DNA from: Maea johnstoni
Taxonomy: Eukaryota > Annelida > Polychaeta > Spionida > Magelonidae
Length of the DNA: 64,000 nucleotides
Direction of reading: 5' to 3'
Assembly: GCA_963942565.1 (NCBI GenBank)
Contig: OZ012686.1
Coordinates: forward strand, 58,788,917-58,852,916
Numbering within the stretch: the stretch's first letter is position 1; each line of letters begins with the position of its first letter. The notes under the pieces were generated by a model. It was not told the DNA's origin. It saw only the letters and a list, made by a program, of their open reading frames with translations, and did not search any database. A program made the translations under genes and the position numbers. Positions 12,133 through 23,223 of the stretch are shown here, piece after piece.

Positions 12133-15100
12133 ATGCTGTGCACACACACAGGCCCATCTTGTCGGGACTCCAGTCAAAGCCTGCTATGGGCTGTGTGGAC
12201 ATGGTCACATTCTGCAGCAGGTTCACACTGCCTGCTACTCCCATAGGCACCTCATTAGAGTCCTGAGTCACACGGTTACTGGGGTAAGAACTGTAAGGAA
12301 AAGAGAATCACAAAATACAACTTGGTATGCATCATGAATAAAGAGTTCATTTCATAATTTTGTAAATATGTTTTTTTTTGTAAATATATTTTTGGTCCAT
12401 TAGATCATTTAATAAATCGCTTGAGTGGTGGGTTGAAACTTGCATATCAAATCAGTAATGAAAATTACGTGTTATCTTAAATAAGATTTTTGTTTTATAC
12501 ATGGATATCATGCCTTTTAATACTACCATTAGCGATTACAATAGTTATAAAGCTGAGTTCAAGAGCCCTGGCAGCTTGTGTTTACGAAGTAAAATTATTA
12601 CCAACCCAAAATAAAGATTATCTATCTATAAGTACAGGTATTATTATTCACTGCCTACACACAAATGCACAGCATCCATTGGAGAGAGTTGCTGCATGGG
12701 TTCCTACTCAATAGGTTTGGCTCTAAAGGCATGAATGGGCTAAATGGTATCTATCAAAGCCAGGTTCTCTCTTTGAGTACTTGAAAGTCTGGACAAGATT
12801 GTACTTACTATTTCCAAAGGTTAAGTGTTCCTGTTCCTCCTAACGTCATGAAGATATCTCTATTCTGGGGTAGGTGTTTGGCTAACCACACTGTCGACTT
12901 GTGAGCCTGAAAAATAAAACCATAATGCCATTTCAAACCATAGAAAATAATATAGCCCCCTCCAAGGCAGGTAGCTGTATTATAGAAGGGGGCCTGATTA
13001 GACTGCCATCTGGTGGCCAGTAGACTGTGCCAGAGCGAGACCTCAGCCACCATTCTTCTAGTATTATTACTCCGGCAAGCTCAAAATCCTCTAACTTGTG
13101 GTTTGAGTTTAAAGGCAGCACAGAACACAGCGCACACGAATGAGAACACTGGCATCAAGCATTTAACCACAATGCTGTCAAATATTGCGCAAGACAGACA
13201 AAATTATGTTGATCAAAATTTCAACAAATAAGAACAAGTGGGTTGTAAGAGAATACATGTTCGGTGGTGCATTTTTCATTTATATTGTGTATGACAACAG
13301 TATGGGCCAAAGTAAACTTTCCTGTGAGCGATGTAAAAGTTTAAGTTGGTAGTGGGTTCTCATTTTGTAAACCTGGAATTTCAGAATCTAAATATTACAG
13401 ACACTACATGACAACAGCATAAGCCAAGACTAACTTTTTTGTGGGTTATAGAAATCATTTTGTTGGGTGCTGGGCTCTCATGTCTTACACATGGATTTTA
13501 GATTCTAATGTTTATAACTGATAATGTTTATTACAATTAAAGCTTATTTTTTCTGTGGGAGATACAGATTCTTTTGGTTGGGAGATGGGTTCATATGTCA
13601 TAGAAAAGGAGTTTAAAATTCTGATGTATGGTACTGATTAAGGCTAGGAATCATTTACAAATTCAGCTTGATCAATCACCAAAATTTTCAGCATTTTATC
13701 AATTTCTAAAGATTATTGAAAAGATTATCAACCTTCAAAACCATACTAGTACCCTTCCAAAAGTTAGATTCTTTATTGCAAGCACATGCATTGTCACCAA
13801 ACTGAAAACTATGCTTTTTAAAAAACAAACACATGGATCATGTTTATCATGGCATGGTGACTTCAATGGATAATAAAATACAATCAAGGTGGCAATTTCT
13901 TGATTGAAATCTTGAAAATTGAATATAATCGATTGATCCCATTTTAGTCAAGCAACACAGATTTTTAGTCATTTGAGTTACCAATCACTTTTGTGATTAA
14001 TCGTGCCAGTCTTAGTACTGATATTGTATATTACAATTGCACAAGCCAAGCTTAATACCTTTTCTGTGAGTGATGCAAATCCTTTTGTCGGGTGCTGGGT
14101 CCTCATATCATACACATGGAATTTAGATTCTAATGTTGTTGCTACCAATTTGTTCATATTGATGTCTTTACGATCGAACTCCAAAGAGCACACCTAAAAG
14201 GAATAGATACAGTCATATCATTCATCAGTATGCTCAATTTACACCAAGTTTTATGCAAGATAAAATAAGTAAATGCCAAGTGTAAGATTATCTCTTGAAT
14301 GTCTTCAATAATTTTCTTTGACCAATATTCATTTTAAATATGAAATTCTGCCACAATGGTGACAAAGAATAATGCGTTATTATCCCATAAATGCCTAGAG
14401 TGCTCCTTGACGAGTGCTGTCTACAACTATGATACTTTTGATTGTAACAAGAATTAAAAACACAATTCAAACATTTTCCAAAATATGCTTTTGATTAAGA
14501 AATATGATCAAAGTATCCAACCTTTGTTTGGTCATTTTAGGCATTATTTGAGTTAATAGATCAACTATCAACTGAAATTCAGAAGTAATAAACTGAATCA
14601 CAAAAGTTATGATGCATCTGAAAGGTCACTCTCTAGAGATTCCCTGATTAAAAGTGTTCCAGAGATAAATTCTCACCCCATTTTTCACATTAGTTTCCCA
14701 TCTGAGGGACATGTTCCTCAGATCAAATAGTTTGATATCTCCATTGTCATAGCCCGCACATACACAGCGGTCAGACTGGTTGTATGCATGACCTAAAATA
14801 GATGGAAATTCTGGTAAATTCACAATACATCAAATGCACTAAACGGGAAAATGGCATGAAAAAAGTAATTGCCAGTCTTAAAGTTTTATTGGTTTAAACA
14901 TGGTTAACTGTTTCCAATGAAAGTCAACACTTCAAATCATTTTGAGTAGTATTATCCTTCTGTTAAGGAATAAAAATCAAGGATTTTTTTGGTAGGAATA
15001 CTTACACATTCAATTAATATTCTATTGTTTTAAAGATACAATGCAATTTGAAACTACAAAAGAGTAATCTTGTGTTTTGATCACAGTGGTCCCACTGACC

Positions 15101-17726
15101 AATTGTCTGAAGAATATATTAGATAATTTCTTGGCCATAAATATGCCCTGTTTGATATTTCTGAAATCTATTTTTATGAATTATGATGAATCATCTTAAG
15201 AGTGTTTCTTCTAACCGGATGGGGGGTCCATCTTATGTAGACCAAAAGGACTACTTTCTACACAGCATTGGCCTCTAATTCTCTAATACTTATGGAGAAG
15301 AATTGTTCAATGTCTGAGAATAGAATAAATTCTAAATTACCAAAAGCTACAGTCCAGCAGTCTCTCTTGGTCTCATCCTCTCCAGGTTCCATGGTTGCAA
15401 CAGGGTCATTCTTCTGCCTTGGATCCCAAACCTTTACAGTTCCTGAAAAGTAGTGAGCTATGTTGTCAAAAATAAATTCAATAACTCATCTATAAGAAAG
15501 ATGTGTTTATATGATACATTTAGGAGTAAAAATATCTTAGAAGTAATTCAAAATATATGTATTTGCTGAACCATATCAATAACAAGCATTAATCCAAATC
15601 AATTGTATCATTTTAGCATTCAGTATTTGTAAATGTCACTGTGTCTCAATAGCAAGGTATAAAGGTGTGGTGACAAAATTCAGAGGTAAAGAGGGGATCT
15701 AGAGGCCATTGTTTCCAAATGTAGCATGTATTAGGTATCAATCAGGCACAAATAATAAAATGTTTATCTTACTATATAACCTATAATTCATGCCTGTTAT
15801 GACCAACAACATCCTATCTTGGTGATGTTTTGACAAGAGAATTTCCTAATCATCTGAAGAAGGAAAGTTGATTAGAACCCAACCAATAACTCTGCTGGCA
15901 ATGTTTTGTGAATATATGCTTTATTCCAAAAGTTATATCCAAATGTATTAATAGTCTGTAGATCAAAACAAGACTTATTAAGGAGATATCTAGGCATGAA
16001 TGTGGAAAACTCTTAAATAAGAAGTTAAGATATAACTGTAAAGCTCTCTAAAATGCTTAGTTCCTTGTGATGAAAGCCAGATGACCCTTCTTGACAATTA
16101 GGTAAAACCTCTTTAACATACTCACCATATCCACTGGCAGTTGCCATTTCTAAAGCACCCTCCCCTATATCAATTGATGACCACTTGACAGTTTTAAGTG
16201 ACTTCTTTTACACTCTCACTTACCGTCTCTGCTGGCTGTGGCTATTTCTGGAGCACCCTCTCCAATACCAAGACCTCCAACTCCATCTATGGCATTAACA
16301 ATCTCTTTATGGCCCTTCACAGAGTACACAGGGAAGTCAGTGGATTCCAAATTCCTAGGGAAAGTTAAAGAACATAGCTGTTAGCATTTTTATTTTATCT
16401 TGATGAAATGCCATGTAAAGTTAAAGTTGAGATGCTTAAGAATACAATACATATAATGCATAGTATTGTAAATTGCTATAGATTGTCAGGAAAAAATACA
16501 AAGGATTATTAGCAGTATTCAATAATGTGATTTTTATAGTAATTAACTGATGTTCATTCTATAAGATGTTCTGTCTGTACTGCAATTCATAGTCATCTAC
16601 AATAAACATCATATAAAGTAGTCACTACTAATTAACAGCATAAAGAGAGGAGCGATATTCTGGAGAGTAAATTTATGTAATATTTCAAAAAATGAGTAGA
16701 AATGTAATCAACAAATTTACTGTGTAAATTTACAGTTTATGGCTTGATCCTGACTTAACGTTTTACAATAAAATTTGAAATATAGTAAACACTTGATTGT
16801 TAATATCAATTGATTCCAATATATCTTACCATATTTGCATTTTTCCATCAAAATCTCCTGTAGCTAAGTATCTCTGCTGTAGGCTTGAAGCCCCAAAAGT
16901 TCCACATTTCAGTGCTTTGGACTTGGTTGCCTGTAACACATATATGTTGATTTACCAAAAAAAAAAAGGTATTTATCAACAATTCAATATTGCATTCATA
17001 AGTATGTAAACTAAATTTAAATGCTTTTGGTAAATGATTTTATCTGCAGTGGCTATTATCTGCTGTTTTAAGATATCTTTTTGGCAAGAGCATTTTAAAA
17101 GTGTTTGAATAGTGGTGGTATACATCCATGATGTACATGTAGCACAGTCAGGTTAAGTTCAAATCCATTTTTTTTCATTTTTGTAGCCATTCAAAAATGA
17201 TATGTATGTTTGAGAGGTCCTCTAAATTATCATTACAGATGGGCCCTTAGTCTGAAAAATCTAGGGGCCCCTGGGCAAGTCGAACCCTGATCATATTTGC
17301 CTTTGCGCTCCGTGCCACTATATTAAACTATCTTTCCATTCCTTTTATCATTCCTTTCACCAAGCCTTGGATTTTCTCTGGATCAATAAAATGTTCGAGA
17401 ACATGGATAATCACAATTATTCTACAAGATATTTGAAGGATAGTTGTTGACCTTATGTTGGCAGCTCAATACTTGCTGACAATAAAATTCCCAGTGACAT
17501 ATTTCCATCTCCATCAACTCCAATTATATCAATAACGTAATGCAGTGATTACCTCGTGAATTAGTTTAACATCTCCATGTGAAACTTCATAAATCTGCAG
17601 GGCACCAGTTCCATTAGGGTGATTTCCTAGCACAGCAAACTTGGCACTACAGGGAATCCATTTAGTGTCAAACAGTGTGAAATTTAAGTTTTTCTGTACG
17701 TGGGCTATGATCTGAGGTTTTTCCAT
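12083..17726 (-). CDS. DNAAF10: DNAAF10 / WDR92 (Monad), WD-repeat dynein arm assembly factor, 8 exons
   Basis: Exons in transcript order are 17553-17726, 16830-16930, 16224-16354, 15341-15442, 14677-14792, 14059-14193, 12809-12906 and 12083-12290. All junctions are GT-AG and phases agree, giving 354 residues (the human protein has 357). Recognisable blocks are [15 protein letters not shown] at the start, [71 protein letters not shown] and the C-terminal [10 protein letters not shown]. These form a single WD40 propeller. The family acts in the cytoplasm with R2TP and prefoldin-like chaperones to preassemble axonemal dynein arms, so this animal makes motile cilia. The start ATG has a good context (AAAGATGG). 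Introns hold decayed copies of exons 3 and 6, and the last exon lies in an 82-bp tandem array. Confidence 0.97.
13295..13625 (-). pseudogene. Three decayed tandem copies of DNAAF10 exon 6
   Basis: Within intron 6, three stretches about 120 bases apart (near 13300-13400, 13415-13520 and 13540-13625) resemble exon 6 and its donor-side flank at 14040-14140. Shared blocks include 'gggtgctgggctctcat' for exon 6 'gggtgctgggtcctcat', and 'acatggattttagattctaatg'. On the minus strand the best copy reads like [14 protein letters not shown] but contains stop codons. They look like old tandem exon duplicates drifting as intron sequence. Confidence 0.75.
16126..16187 (-). pseudogene. Diverged partial duplicate of DNAAF10 exon 3
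   Basis: In intron 3, about 40-100 bases after the real exon 3 donor, the minus strand reads [15 protein letters not shown] and ends at a consensus donor (gtgagt). The real exon ends [15 protein letters not shown]. The frame is open and the upstream 'aag' could act as a weak acceptor. The copy lacks the first half of the exon (the [14 protein letters not shown] part), so it cannot replace exon 3 without losing part of a WD blade. It is most likely a relic; a rare alternative exon is possible. Confidence 0.75.
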
Positions 17727-18188
17727 CTTTATGTCAAGTTAACGTTACTGTTTGACACTTCTAATCGAAATCAAGGAGGGTATCTCTGCTGTCTTGTTAT
17801 CCTGTCACATTCTAGAAGTTTCAAAATGGCGGCATAGCGACCACTATTTTCGACCCTCCAGCCAACGAGAGCGTCATTTCATCCCAGAGGGCGCCACAGT
17901 ATGCGATCCAGGTGGATCCCACCAACCTCATCTGCTCCATGTGAAATACGGCCGCTGCAGATAATAAACAGTGCCTTCTAACCTTCCATTTCTGGGTATA
18001 GATATTGAAATGGAGAAAATTGACATAAAACAATTAACAAAAAGTATTTGCCCCAGATGATAATGATCATAGCACAGACCCTTGCTACCATATTGAGATA
18101 TCAAAAAGCTTAGAAGACCAACACATGGAATGGAAACCAGCCGGTCAACCTGAACATGCTAGCCTCAACCAGTGTCAATTAATAGTCG

Positions 18189-18600
18189 CTAATAGGTGCT
18201 CTGGGCACCCCCAGCAGGTGGTGGAGATATAGAGGTTCCATCACGAGTGGATGGAAAGAGGAGGAATCTTGCACGAGTGAGTGATTTTGTGTCTTGGGAC
18301 GAGGCTTGCCAACAATGGTAATACGCGTTTGTTGTGACGTGCACCGTTTGTTTCCCCAGAAACTGGCGCCAGATCACGTACGTGACGCTTGTTCAAATCC
18401 ACGCGCGCTATTGTTGGATCTACCTTTGACCCAGCAGCAGTGACCTCTTGATTGAAATTGAGGGATCTGATTGGACAATTACATTAGTTTGACCTTTTGA
18501 CCCCGTTGAAGAACACCCATTGGAGACCACAAATCCTTAACTGTAAAATACACCTCAGAGTGGGAGAAAAGGTTTCTCTGTAATGTAATCGATGCGGGAG
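18189..18600. repeat. Dispersed repeat, copy 1 (related to 58.3-58.9 kb)
   Basis: Part A (about 18231-18309, with GGTTCCATCAC and GTGTCTTGGGACGAGG) matches 58713-58792 in the same orientation. Part B (about 18310-18590, with CTGGCGCCAGATCACGTACG) matches 58345-58625 in reverse complement at roughly 85-90% by eye. It sits about 0.5-0.9 kb upstream of the DNAAF10 start, in otherwise gene-free sequence (17727-20290). Confidence 0.85.
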
Positions 18601-19784
18601 CCCTGATTGGTCCTTGTTCCCACGTGACCTCGTGCTGCTGCCTTATCTGCTAGTCCTGGCATGAGGCTAGCATGTAACTATAGGGCATATAGTAATTGGT
18701 CTCTCGTTACATATCCATTCTTTTCTTAATCCAAGCAAAAAGTGAGGTTGAGGTTGGGACGTGACTGACATATGATAATTCCTTTATTTTTCCAGACTGA
18801 ATGTGGGTACTACTAATGCATATATCAATTGTCCATATCTGTGGCAATTGCCTGTGATCTGAGCTGCGTAATAATTTATTCAACAATCCCGATCAGTTCG
18901 ACGACCTCGCTATATAGATTTCTAAATGTATAATGCGGTTACGGATCCAAAACAAACAAACAAACATAAGAAATCTCATCATCCATTTGATCATTTTTGT
19001 GGCTAACGCATATGCTCTGCAATTTTTTTTATTAAGTTCCAGTAAGAGAACTGTCTCCTCTGAAGCTCCAACGGTCTTATTACTCTGTTTGTTCAGTTTT
19101 TCTGTTTTTCTATCACTTGTTCACTTGCTCAATTAATTTAAGCTAGGTGGTCTTTTCCTCCAAGTCGTCATGTAGCTAGCATACCCCCCCCCCCCCCCCC
19201 CAAAAAAAAAAGTCCAATTTACTATCCAAACCACATGTCAGTGGGTAACTTTGAGGCTTACGCGGTAGGTTCGTGGACCTTACCACACATACAGATGATC
19301 AGATGGTATAGTCTGATTTTCCAGTAGAAAGTGGGTCTTGATATTTTACCAGATCATATCTTTTAAAAATGCAGATATAATATTTATAAGCGGTGTCACA
19401 TCGCATCAAAATACTCTTTCTCATAAATTTAGCATTATGATAACTATGAACTATGAGATGAAACCTTTCCGAGAGATAACGCCGTTGTGTTCTGTTAATT
19501 TAGTTTTCAGATAGTCAAATTTCAAAAAGTGACTAGTATGTGCTAGGCTTTTATTTTAAGGCTGAACCGTGACTGGCCAGTTGTTGATAGTGGAGAAAAT
19601 GGGAGTTCCAAGGACAACTGCCCTGATGGCCGTGTGTTCTATAGCGTCACCATTGCTGCTACCTGACACTCATCACTGCCTGAGTTCCGTGTGGGCATGG
19701 GATTTAGTCACGATTAAGCCGCAATATGGCTGAAAAAAGGGACTAGAATTTAAATTCCAAATTCTTAATAGACCATAGGGCTAT

Positions 19785-19872
19785 TTTCTTTCTTTCCTTC
19801 TTTTTTTCTTCCCTTCTCCAATTTCTAGAGCCTCACTGCTTTGTCAGGAGTTGGGTCTCTCTATATTCCATT
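19785..19872 (-). mobile_element. 5'-truncated LINE fragment (3' end only)
   Basis: On the minus strand this segment matches the last codons, stop and A/G-rich tail of the LINE at 44.7-45.7 kb (encoding ETQLLTKQ then stop, followed by a GAAGGGAAGAAA-type tail). Only about 85 bases are kept, the usual result of incomplete reverse transcription from the 3' end. Confidence 0.8.
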
Positions 19873-20292
19873 CTACTGGGAGGGGTATAAGAATATTTAA
19901 ATGATTTTCCCTTTTTTTTTAATATGAAATTGGTTCGTTGTAAATGGAAATCAACGAATAGTTTAATTCGTCATAAGCATAGTAACGTTTAATTAGTTTT
20001 ATAATGACAGATATAGTTTTATCTGCCGTGCAATGTGAACGTTTTTTGTGAATTGAGCTGTGGATTTTTGGTGTACATGGGATTGGTAGATACGTGTTCA
20101 ATGGCGAAGTTGCTGCCATGGGAAAGTCGTCTTGCATCATAGTATATTTCGTGTAACAATGTAGTTCTTTTCATGTGCGTATAATTACAATTATTCGAGT
20201 TTCACTCAGAGCATGCAGCTTGCAACCGTGGGTGATCTACCGTGCTACTAAACGTGAACATCATAGGAATGTAAACGAACATGTAAACGAAC

Positions 20293-20298
20293 TTTATT
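20293..20298 (-). terminator. Candidate poly(A) signal for the TRIM gene
   Basis: TTTATT on the + strand is AATAAA on the minus strand, about 230 bases past the stop of the likely terminal exon. A second near-signal lies at about 20306-20313. Confidence 0.45.
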
Positions 20299-20527
20299 GA
20301 AGTGTCTTTATTAAAATATGCGGTGATTACTAATACGAATATCTGTATTGATGATAAAAATTACACAATTCGCAAATAGATAAGCTATAGTTTTCTACAA
20401 ATAACACATAAACGTACTTTTGGGCTCAAGTGTCACAACCAAGTAATACATTGATTGTACACAGAAACCTCATAGCTCTTTGCTTATTCACGCTACGATG
20501 AGTTGAGTTATACAGATTTAGATATGG

Positions 20528-22905
20528 TTAGCTTTCTTGCTCGTCACCCACTGCACTTATATTAGAGTTGTTTGTATTCTCATCGTTCTGCGACCGTCTA
20601 CGTCTGAGCACAAGGCGAGAAAGGAAGCCTCTAGCTCTTCCCATTGGCGCCGCCTGGTTGTCATTGCCCTCATCTGTTGGATTACTGGTAGGTGGCGCTT
20701 CGGTCGCTGTACTCTGTTGACTCGATGGCTCACCATGTGGCGCTGTGATCAGTTCACCCTGCTCCGTGGTGGGCGTGGCTCCTTCACCAAACGCCTGGCT
20801 CTGGTTAATGATCGTGCCGTCAGCTGTCCATCGTCTACGTCTCTGAACACGTGGCAACATCCCCACTATACGTCCTCTACGTCTGGCGAATCGCCGCTGA
20901 AATGATGAAATGACACTTCCAAATACACATAGCCACTGATACGAATGGTAATTTCTAAGGGTGTGGGGATGGGCACTTGGCAGTATGATTTACCAACTCT
21001 ATATGTTGATATGTACTCCAAGAAAGAAGATCCTCATTTCAATGAATCAAATGTGTTGACAGGTATGCAACAAATATGGACAAATCTATAGACAATGGTT
21101 ATAAATGAGGCTCTCGCATTTAAAAATGAAACCAGTTTCAAAATACTAATGTTAAAATTGTGTAGGTCCATTAGCCGTATTACCTGGAAATATGTAGAAC
21201 TGAACTGCTGTAGGTTTTAAAATCTTTGGCGCATGCTGATGCGACAATGCAATTGTTGGAAGCCCCTGATTATATCCGTCCGAACTTTTCTTTGTCTACG
21301 TACCCTAAGTATTTCCAACTCCTCCTCAACACTGGCCGCAAATAATTCCGCCTCCGAGTTGGAATCGTCTGAATCATGATCCGGTCCTACGTGTATCGCA
21401 AAGATTTCTTCGTGTGGGTCTGGTGGATCCTCGGCAACCGCCTCGTCAGTGTTGCTTGTGAGCTCGCCTCTATCATCTCCTTGAGTTGACTCTGCGTGCT
21501 CCTCAACGTGTCCGGAGACACTTTCCTCCATTCCATCGAGGACGATGCCAGATGAGGAAACTGAGCGGCGGGTCTCGCTTTGCCCTTCCTCGCTTCCGGA
21601 TGGGCTGGGTGCTCGTATTTCACTCAGCAGACTCTGAAGAAGGTTGACGGTGGCTTCGGAGTATCCATCCATGCCGGCATCCACGCTTTGGCTGTCTGCA
21701 GAGCCGTCATCTGTATCCGAGTCCTGCTGATCCTCATATGCATCTGCGGCATCGAGTTCTTCCTCCGCGGCGTTGGCCGCATTCCGCGTAAAGACGACTC
21801 CTAGAGCTCTAGTTGTTTCATCTGGTGGGATCCGCACGGGAGGGTGGTGAATCGATGACAGGACCTTACGAACGGTGAACCGCTTAATCTTCGATTTCAT
21901 CATGAGTAGATCCTCGATTGCTATCGATGTTTCGTCCTCGAACTTTCGCGTTGGATCTCTTCGCGAAGGCGTGTAGTTTGAAAGTTCTTTGAATTTCGCC
22001 AGCAGTTCTTTCGGAATATTTGGTTGCCCTACAGGAGTGTTTTTATTTACGTTTTCTACATCTTCGAAGAATTGGAGCATGGCTTTGGAGGATTTTACCA
22101 GTTCTGCTTCATCGGTTTTCATAGTTTTCTTCACCTCTTTGTAGATTCTTGACATGTTTCTCACAACCAGCAGGATTTTGACCAATAACGCGCAAAAGAC
22201 GTCATCAACGAAAAGAGAGAATTCTGCCAGAGACTCGGCTCCCTGAACTCTGAGCAGCTCCTCTTGGGTCTTCAGATGAGTCTTCAGCGTCTTGACATCT
22301 TTGTACTTTGTTTTAATCTCTGCCACCATGTGCACGAGTTCCGCCTGCCGCTTGCAATATCTGTCGTAGGACTTGATGTTTGTTATGGCGTGTCCCGAGT
22401 GCGGATCTTGCTGCACGCAGGACGAACACATGTTTTCCTTGCAATCCATGCACCAACGATCTGCTGCAATATTGTGAGCTTTACAAAGCCATATTTTCTT
22501 TACCACGCCGGAGGTCCTGCGTTTGCTGGCTTTAGCCTCCCATACGGCCACGGCATCGCTTATCGCAAGATTATTAGCTATATCTTCAAGTCTTGGTATG
22601 GCAATGCGGGCACGACAGACAGGGCAATCTACTCTGAAGTATACCGACTTCTTTGGACTTGTGATTTCTTCAGGAGTTCTGTCCTGTGAGCTTATGATTG
22701 AAGTTACACATGTATAGCAAATTGTATGAGAGCATGGTAGAAGTTTTGGGGATTTCAGAATATCGATGCACACTGGGCATATCAAGAATGCTGGCGGGTT
22801 CTTACCATCGTCCTCTACGTCTGGGTATTTCGTATTGAAGGAACCGAGTTTGATATCCACAGAAGCTGTGTCCCACCCATCCTCTATCCTTGAAAAGGCC
22901 TCCAT
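20528..22905 (-). CDS. TRIM-family RING/B-box/coiled-coil protein, two coding exons
   Basis: Exon 1 (22905 to 21304) encodes a C3HC4 RING finger (C43, C46, C58, H60, C63, C66, C94, C97), a B-box 2 (C141, H144, C152, C155, C160, C163, H169, H172) and a helical coiled-coil region at about 185-300. An acidic Ser/Asp/Glu-rich region follows at about 370-525. No SPRY or NHL domain is seen. A donor (AGG|gtacgt) at 21303 is in phase with a strong acceptor (tttcatcatttcag) before 20896. The second exon, 20896-20528, adds 122 residues rich in Arg clusters (RRFARRRGR, RRRRW, LRRRRS), giving 656 residues. If the intron is retained the protein ends at 21217 with 562 residues. TRIM proteins are usually E3 ubiquitin ligases; the substrate is unknown. 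It is transcribed divergently from the helix-hairpin-helix gene. Confidence 0.8.
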
Positions 22906-23223
22906 ATTTGATATTTAACTTTCTGTGGATCATGGGAAAACAACAGTCGCCATAGTTACCACAATACACTTGACGGCGAGTGTGACGTATCAATGCCTAC
23001 TGCATTGTTGCTTCTCAGACAGCGCCCTCTGTCTTTCAAATGCGGCAACGTCGGTCGTCAGGCAGCATGATGCAACAATGCTGTTGCCATTAGACAATGC
23101 GTTTAGCCATGGTAACTGGACAAACAATGACATGGAAATAATGGATGAAATGACTTCACATTATTTGTTCGCATGTAATGTCTTTTGCTGGATAGAAAAG
23201 AAATACTTATTCAAAATAGAATA
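22906..23223. promoter_or_regulatory. Compact divergent promoter region
   Basis: Only 318 bases separate the TRIM start codon (minus strand) from the ATG of the helix-hairpin-helix gene (plus strand). No exon or repeat is seen in it, so it probably holds both promoters and 5' UTRs. It contains CpG-bearing stretches (e.g. around 22975-23055) and no obvious TATA box. Confidence 0.6.

Noticed and set aside
21387-22717. Several open frames opposite or overlapping the TRIM exon
   Set aside because: They are antisense or shifted shadows of a clear RING/B-box coding exon.
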